Shown here: piece by piece, positions 59,701 through 64,000 of the stretch
Numbering within the stretch: position 1 is the first letter of the stretch
How the letters are laid out: every line of letters starts with the position of its first letter
Assembly (NCBI GenBank): GCA_013398955.1
Contig: VWPU01000915.1
Location: forward strand, 1-64,000
Direction: 5' to 3'
Length of the DNA: 64,000 bases
From: Callaeas wilsoni
Lineage: Eukaryota; Chordata; Aves; Passeriformes; Callaeidae
Program-made: the position numbers and the translations under genes
Notes under the pieces: model-generated
What the model was told of the DNA's origin: nothing
Databases searched by the model: none
The model's input: the letters and a program-made list of their open reading frames with translations, nothing else

Positions 59701-62700
59701 CTGTGTGGGGTTCAGTTGCTGTCTGGGGTTAAACCACAACGCTACCTGACAAATCTAGTCCTTGACCCTTCATTGAACTCTTTGATCTAGGTGTTTCTAA
59801 TAAAGAAATGCACTAGTTTTACAGCTGCTATCATCATTTCAAAGACATGTGCATATATTAAAATTATCGTGGCTAGTATAAATTTACTATAGTAACATAA
59901 ATCCATTACTCTGTTAATTATTCCAGGCATATTGTGTGCACAGAATAATATCCCATACAACAGCTAATATTCATTTGGCCTTTTTGGTCATTCAGCATAT
60001 AAACTCTTCACACTTAAAGATTGCACTCCCTTATGCTGTGGTATTCATGCAGTAAGTCACAGCTCTAACCTTCAATTTCAAGGGATGCTTGCAAGCTTTT
60101 CAGTTTTCCATTGATCCTCCAAGCTCTGCCCATCCTGCTAAGTGAAGCTATTAAGGACGTTTCTCTGAGGCCAAACGATATGGTTTACTGACGGTCGTAT
60201 ATCAAAACTCTCCTTCCCCTGAAACAAAGTGTCTAAATTCAAATTACCAGTAGGAACAGTTTCTGAGAAATGTGATCCCCAGCCAGTGCCAGAGGCCTGT
60301 CTGAGGCTGTGTTAATTAGCACACGCCAAACGTGTGCCAGGGGCTGTGCTGACCATTAAACTGCACAGGCATTTGGAGGTCGTGCCTGAGCCCCAATCCT
60401 GACACCAGTTTGTTCCTGGCTGATCTCAGCTGCAATTCCTACACCACCGAGGATCTAACATGGCTGATATCAAAGCCAGGTAACTAAAAAAACTATCTGT
60501 GGGCGAAGAACAATGTCTCAGGGGTCAGGAACTTCCTTATCTCCACAGCTATGTTATGAAAAGCATCAATACCAATGTCAAGATGTTCCACTCTTTGGAC
60601 AAGCAAGATGAGCATCCTGAAGGATCCCAGGGTGCATGTTTTCCTCTCGTGGCTCATAAGAGTAGGGAAGGATATGGAGATATTAAGGAAATTTTTCCTG
60701 AAGTTTTCCTCAACTCCTTAAGCCTTGGAGGTCACATTTTGCAGATCTAACACAGAAGCAGATTGCATCTTCCTCTGTTACCACCCTCTCTGTGCTTGCT
60801 GTGTCACCAGACTGATGATCACTATTTCTCCTGCAATGCTTCTAAAATGGAGCCATTGATTATCCCTATAATATGAAACATTTCATCAAAATAATCAGTT
60901 AACTGACCTGAGGAATGATTTGATCGGGATAACCTGGTCTTTGCTCTCTCCCAGACTGTTGACTCCCTCTTCAGTTACTTCATGGAATTTGCTGTGACAC
61001 AAATCCATGCAGAGATGGCAAATAGCACCCAGTTACTACCCTTGATGGCTTTGTGGATCAATGGGATTTTTGCCTGCTCATTTCAGACATCCAGCTTTAA
61101 ACCCCCAAGGAATGGCAGACACGCCAGGGAATGCCAATAGTTCACAATTAAAGAGCTATATCTGAAAAATCTTGGAATGGGGAACACCAAAGGCATAGAA
61201 AGTCAGTTAGGTGATTTAAAGACCCTAGGACACCTGAATGAGAAAGTTTAGAGTTTGCCTAGATTCTTAATGTGCTTGAGGTTTTGATGGAATTGTACAG
61301 CTTTCATTCTGTGGCAATTTACACAGACACAAATTTGGAAAAGAGTTTTGCTGAGCTCTAGTTCCAGAGCAATTTATGCCACTTTCTCTCTGGAAAAACA
61401 GATGATAATGAAATGAATTTAGGGTTCTTTATTCAAAGGCCATTTAGTTCCTTGATTAGATTGTTTTAGTAATATAAATTGCCTGCTGCTGGAAAAAAAA
61501 AAATAACCTAAACTTTTCAATCAGCTTTACCATGAGAACCAAGCCTGAGAAAAATTCATTTTAAAAAAATCTAACAAAACTGAAATGGAAAAAATGAATG
61601 TGCCTCTACAGCTCAGCCTGATAATAACCTCGTCTGTAAAATTACATGAACTCCTCCTCTGAAAAATGGTATGAACCCTCTGTTCTGGAACAATAGTATA
61701 AATGAGTTAATTGTAGATCTAAAAATTGTTTGCCAGCTGCTGTCTGTTCTGTTACCAACACCTGTTTTGGCTCATGCCCTCATTAATTAAAATGTGATGA
61801 GCAAGCAGACAATTTCAAAGCATAATGCTGACAATGTCTGTACAGCTGACATGAAATCCATATCTGTAGTCCTCATCCAAAACCAGGAAGTAATATGGCT
61901 GCAATGCAACAGGCAGGGGGTTCGTGGTTTCGGGTTTTGGGTTTTTTTTCTTCCTTCCAAACTGCTACAATAATTAATCTGTTCATTAAGGCTACATTTG
62001 GTTGTGGTAAATTGAGGGCAGAAACCATGGGTTTTCCAGACCAGAAAAGCATCTTTTAAAAAATTATACCTATTAAATATCTGTAGTTAACCTTTCCAAA
62101 CATTATCTGGGCATTTAAAAATGCTAAGGCTGTTAGCAGTTTTCGTTGCTGTCTACTCCTTCACTTCAGAACTATCATAACTGGGTAACAACCCCTTTTA
62201 AGAACTTGTACTTCTAAGCACTTTTCTGTGCTGCAGCAGCAGCCTCCAGACCCCCATGACATACAGTCCCATCTGTTTTTCAGAGTTGAATAAGCTGGTT
62301 GGAAGCATCTCAAAACTGTGAATGTCACCCTGCTCAGGTTGAAACTTCTCAGAGCATGTAGCACAAGTCCCTGCTCTGTTTTCTTCATGATGGGCATCAC
62401 TTTTTCTGTAGAGACGCACAACCAACCAAGCTACACCTCCAGGCTGCAGGACTGCCTGAATGCCCTAAAAAAACCCGGAGTGTTGAACATTGATAGAAAT
62501 ATAAGTAATATGGCCACTTGTGGCAGCATCCTGTAATTATTGCACAGGATTGCCTCCTCTTTAGTGCATTCACCCACAGAGTGGAAGGCCTTGCACTGAT
62601 GGAGAATTGTGTACAAAATTCTGGGGGAGAGACTGAAGAAGTGGGTTGTGTCATGATAAATATATTCTACAATGCAATTTGATGTTGATACAGGAGAACA

Positions 62701-62804
62701 AATGTCATGGGAACAGAAAATGACCAGGCTGAAGGGAGGCTTATCCTAGCTTGGAATTTAAGGAACTCTTGGCTGCAGAGTCCCAGCAGTCCTACCCTTC
62801 TTGT
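56730..62804. other. unique DNA with regulatory-looking blocks and one exon candidate
   Basis: A long single-copy-looking stretch. The blocks at 60240-60475 and 61735-61860 look like conserved non-coding elements and are discussed as findings. A T-rich run lies at 58865-58890. A minus-strand exon candidate at 58755-58829 is listed separately. No gene, RNA gene or further transposon was recognised. Confidence 0.4.
58755..58829 (-). other. candidate exon, minus strand
   Basis: On the minus strand AGCTATTTCTATGTAG is a moderate acceptor, and CAAAG|GTAAGG is a good donor. The third frame is open across the 75 bases and would stay open about 50 bases further upstream if an earlier acceptor (TGTGCAG) or none were used. 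The translation is well mixed in composition (SSEVFKFMDNGLTG within it). I do not recognise it. The upstream flank is purine-rich, which weakens the acceptor. Confidence 0.15.
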
Positions 62805-62958
62805 GCATGATATATTCAGTATAGATATTCCAGAACCATCTGGACACTGTCCTGTGCCCTGTGCCCTGGGAGGGCCTGCTGCAGCAGGAAGGTAGGACCA
62901 GATGACCCACTGCGGCCCCTTCAACCTGACCCAGGCTGTGATTCTGTGATTAGATCTT
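62805..62958 (+). repeat. CR1 LINE 3' end, plus strand
   Basis: TTCCAGAACCATCTGGACAC, TGTCCTGTGCCCTGTGCC, CTGCTGCAGCAGGAAGG, TAGGACCAGATGACCCACTG, CAACCTGACCCAGG and the terminal CTGTGATTCTGTGATTA match, in sense order, the CR1 subfamily with the 'TTGGACTAGATGATCTCCAGAGG' 3' end. About 150 bases, 5'-truncated. Confidence 0.9.
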
Positions 62959-64000
62959 CACCTGAAAAACCCATTCCTGCAAACTGAGTCCCAAATCCCA
63001 GATGTGCCCACTGACCAACCAGTGTCCTACCACAGAATTAACACCTCCTAGCTGCTGTTCTTCTGGCCTTGGTCCTGGCCACACAGGGCTTTAACTTGAA
63101 GGGAAAAAGGAGAAAGAGGAAAGAAGGGGAGAGATATTGATGCAGGATATCCTGAAATACTGGAGAATACATGTGACAACAACCTCAGCCCCAACATTAC
63201 ACTTTGTTGTCATGAAATGTATCACAGAGCTGAAAGAAGCACCCAGAAGATGCCAGCTGTGTTAATATCTAATTTCTCCTTCCTGTGATGTTACAAAAAG
63301 AAGTTTGGTAATAAGCAAATAAAATAATTAAAATTATTGAATAAATCCCAACAGAGATATTTTCTCCAGAAATGTTTCTCCTTGTCTTGTTCTTTTTTAA
63401 TGTAAAGCTTCTGAATATTAATTTAACAATGTATCATGAAACAGAATTAAATAATTCTATACTATATCTGCTGTTTAAAACATTCTGTTTGTGAAATTAA
63501 ATTGATTTAGATCTTTTACTTTGGTTTTTTTTTCTAGGTTATTGTTAGCGTTGTGTTCTTTGGGGTTTTTTTCCAGATTGTTGGAAGGAAATAAACCATA
63601 ACCATAAAAATGACAGAAAGGGAAACCAACAAACTGACCTTTTCTGGCATAGAACTTAGACATTTTTAATATTCTGGGCTTTTTTTCCTGCTGCACGTTC
63701 TGGACTTATCCAGCCCTAGTGTACATATCAAGTGGGGATGACTGTACAGAGTTTATCTCATCCGTATCCTGGGGTTCCTTATGCCAAATATTGCTGAGGA
63801 AGAGGCACAGTCCTCGCCTAAGAGACAACTCATAATATTCAGAAATGTCCTGAAAAATGCATTTGAAGCTAATTTCCCCAGTGAATCTCCATGCTGACTG
63901 GCACCTAACTGTTCACCACAGCAGGAGATATACAAAGGAAAACAATTCCTGGCATGGATTCTCTCACAAAGAGAGTTATTCCTTCATGTTCTTTAACAAT
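62959..64000. other. unique DNA to the window edge, no gene seen
   Basis: AT-rich single-copy-looking sequence. A pyrimidine-rich TTTTTTTTCTAG near 63528-63537 resembles an acceptor, but the following sequence is T-rich with no convincing exon. Minus frames at 63475-63696 and 63753-63935 are unrecognised. Confidence 0.4.

Overview
This window is bird genomic DNA. The main evidence is at least fifteen CR1 LINE remnants. Most are 5'-truncated and keep the avian CR1 3' end: the repeated AATCATAGA / ATTCTATGATT tail followed by the 'GGTTGGAAGGGACCT' type block. Two pieces of avian endogenous retrovirus support this. One is a long, old LTR of a family with internal tandem units. The other is an env-TM remnant followed by a short LTR. 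The DNA is AT-rich, and I can recognise no conventional protein-coding gene on either strand. It therefore reads as a gene desert or a very large intron. Family assignments are from remembered consensus patterns, not from a search.

Layout. 1-5.8 kb is unique DNA with two minus-strand CR1 pieces (one weak) and a perfect 14-bp hairpin. 5.8-6.06 kb has a TTCC microsatellite and a 59-nt pure pyrimidine tract ending in an AG. 7.3-9.0 kb is an old LTR with a CpG-dense segment, followed by a possible MIR relic. 9.2-27.9 kb is mostly unique, with scattered CR1s, an A/C-only low-complexity block at 12.6 kb, and a near-duplicate sequence around a single N at 19.3 kb. 28.0-30.1 kb is a cluster of three CR1 pieces. 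30.1-40.9 kb is unique and contains a 22-bp palindrome, a signal-peptide-like reading frame on the minus strand and one small CR1. 40.9-44.9 kb holds two larger CR1s in opposite orientation. 48.5-49.7 kb is the env remnant, its LTR and then a CR1. 51.5-64 kb is mostly unique, with a GGAA microsatellite at 56.6 kb, several blocks that look like conserved regulatory DNA, and a last CR1 at 62.8 kb.

There is no operon or pathway here. What a reader can use is the repeat map, a few splice-bounded open segments that might be exons of a spliced gene or lncRNA (all low confidence), and candidate regulatory blocks. I found no tRNA, rRNA, recognisable small RNA, CRISPR array or prokaryotic-type system.
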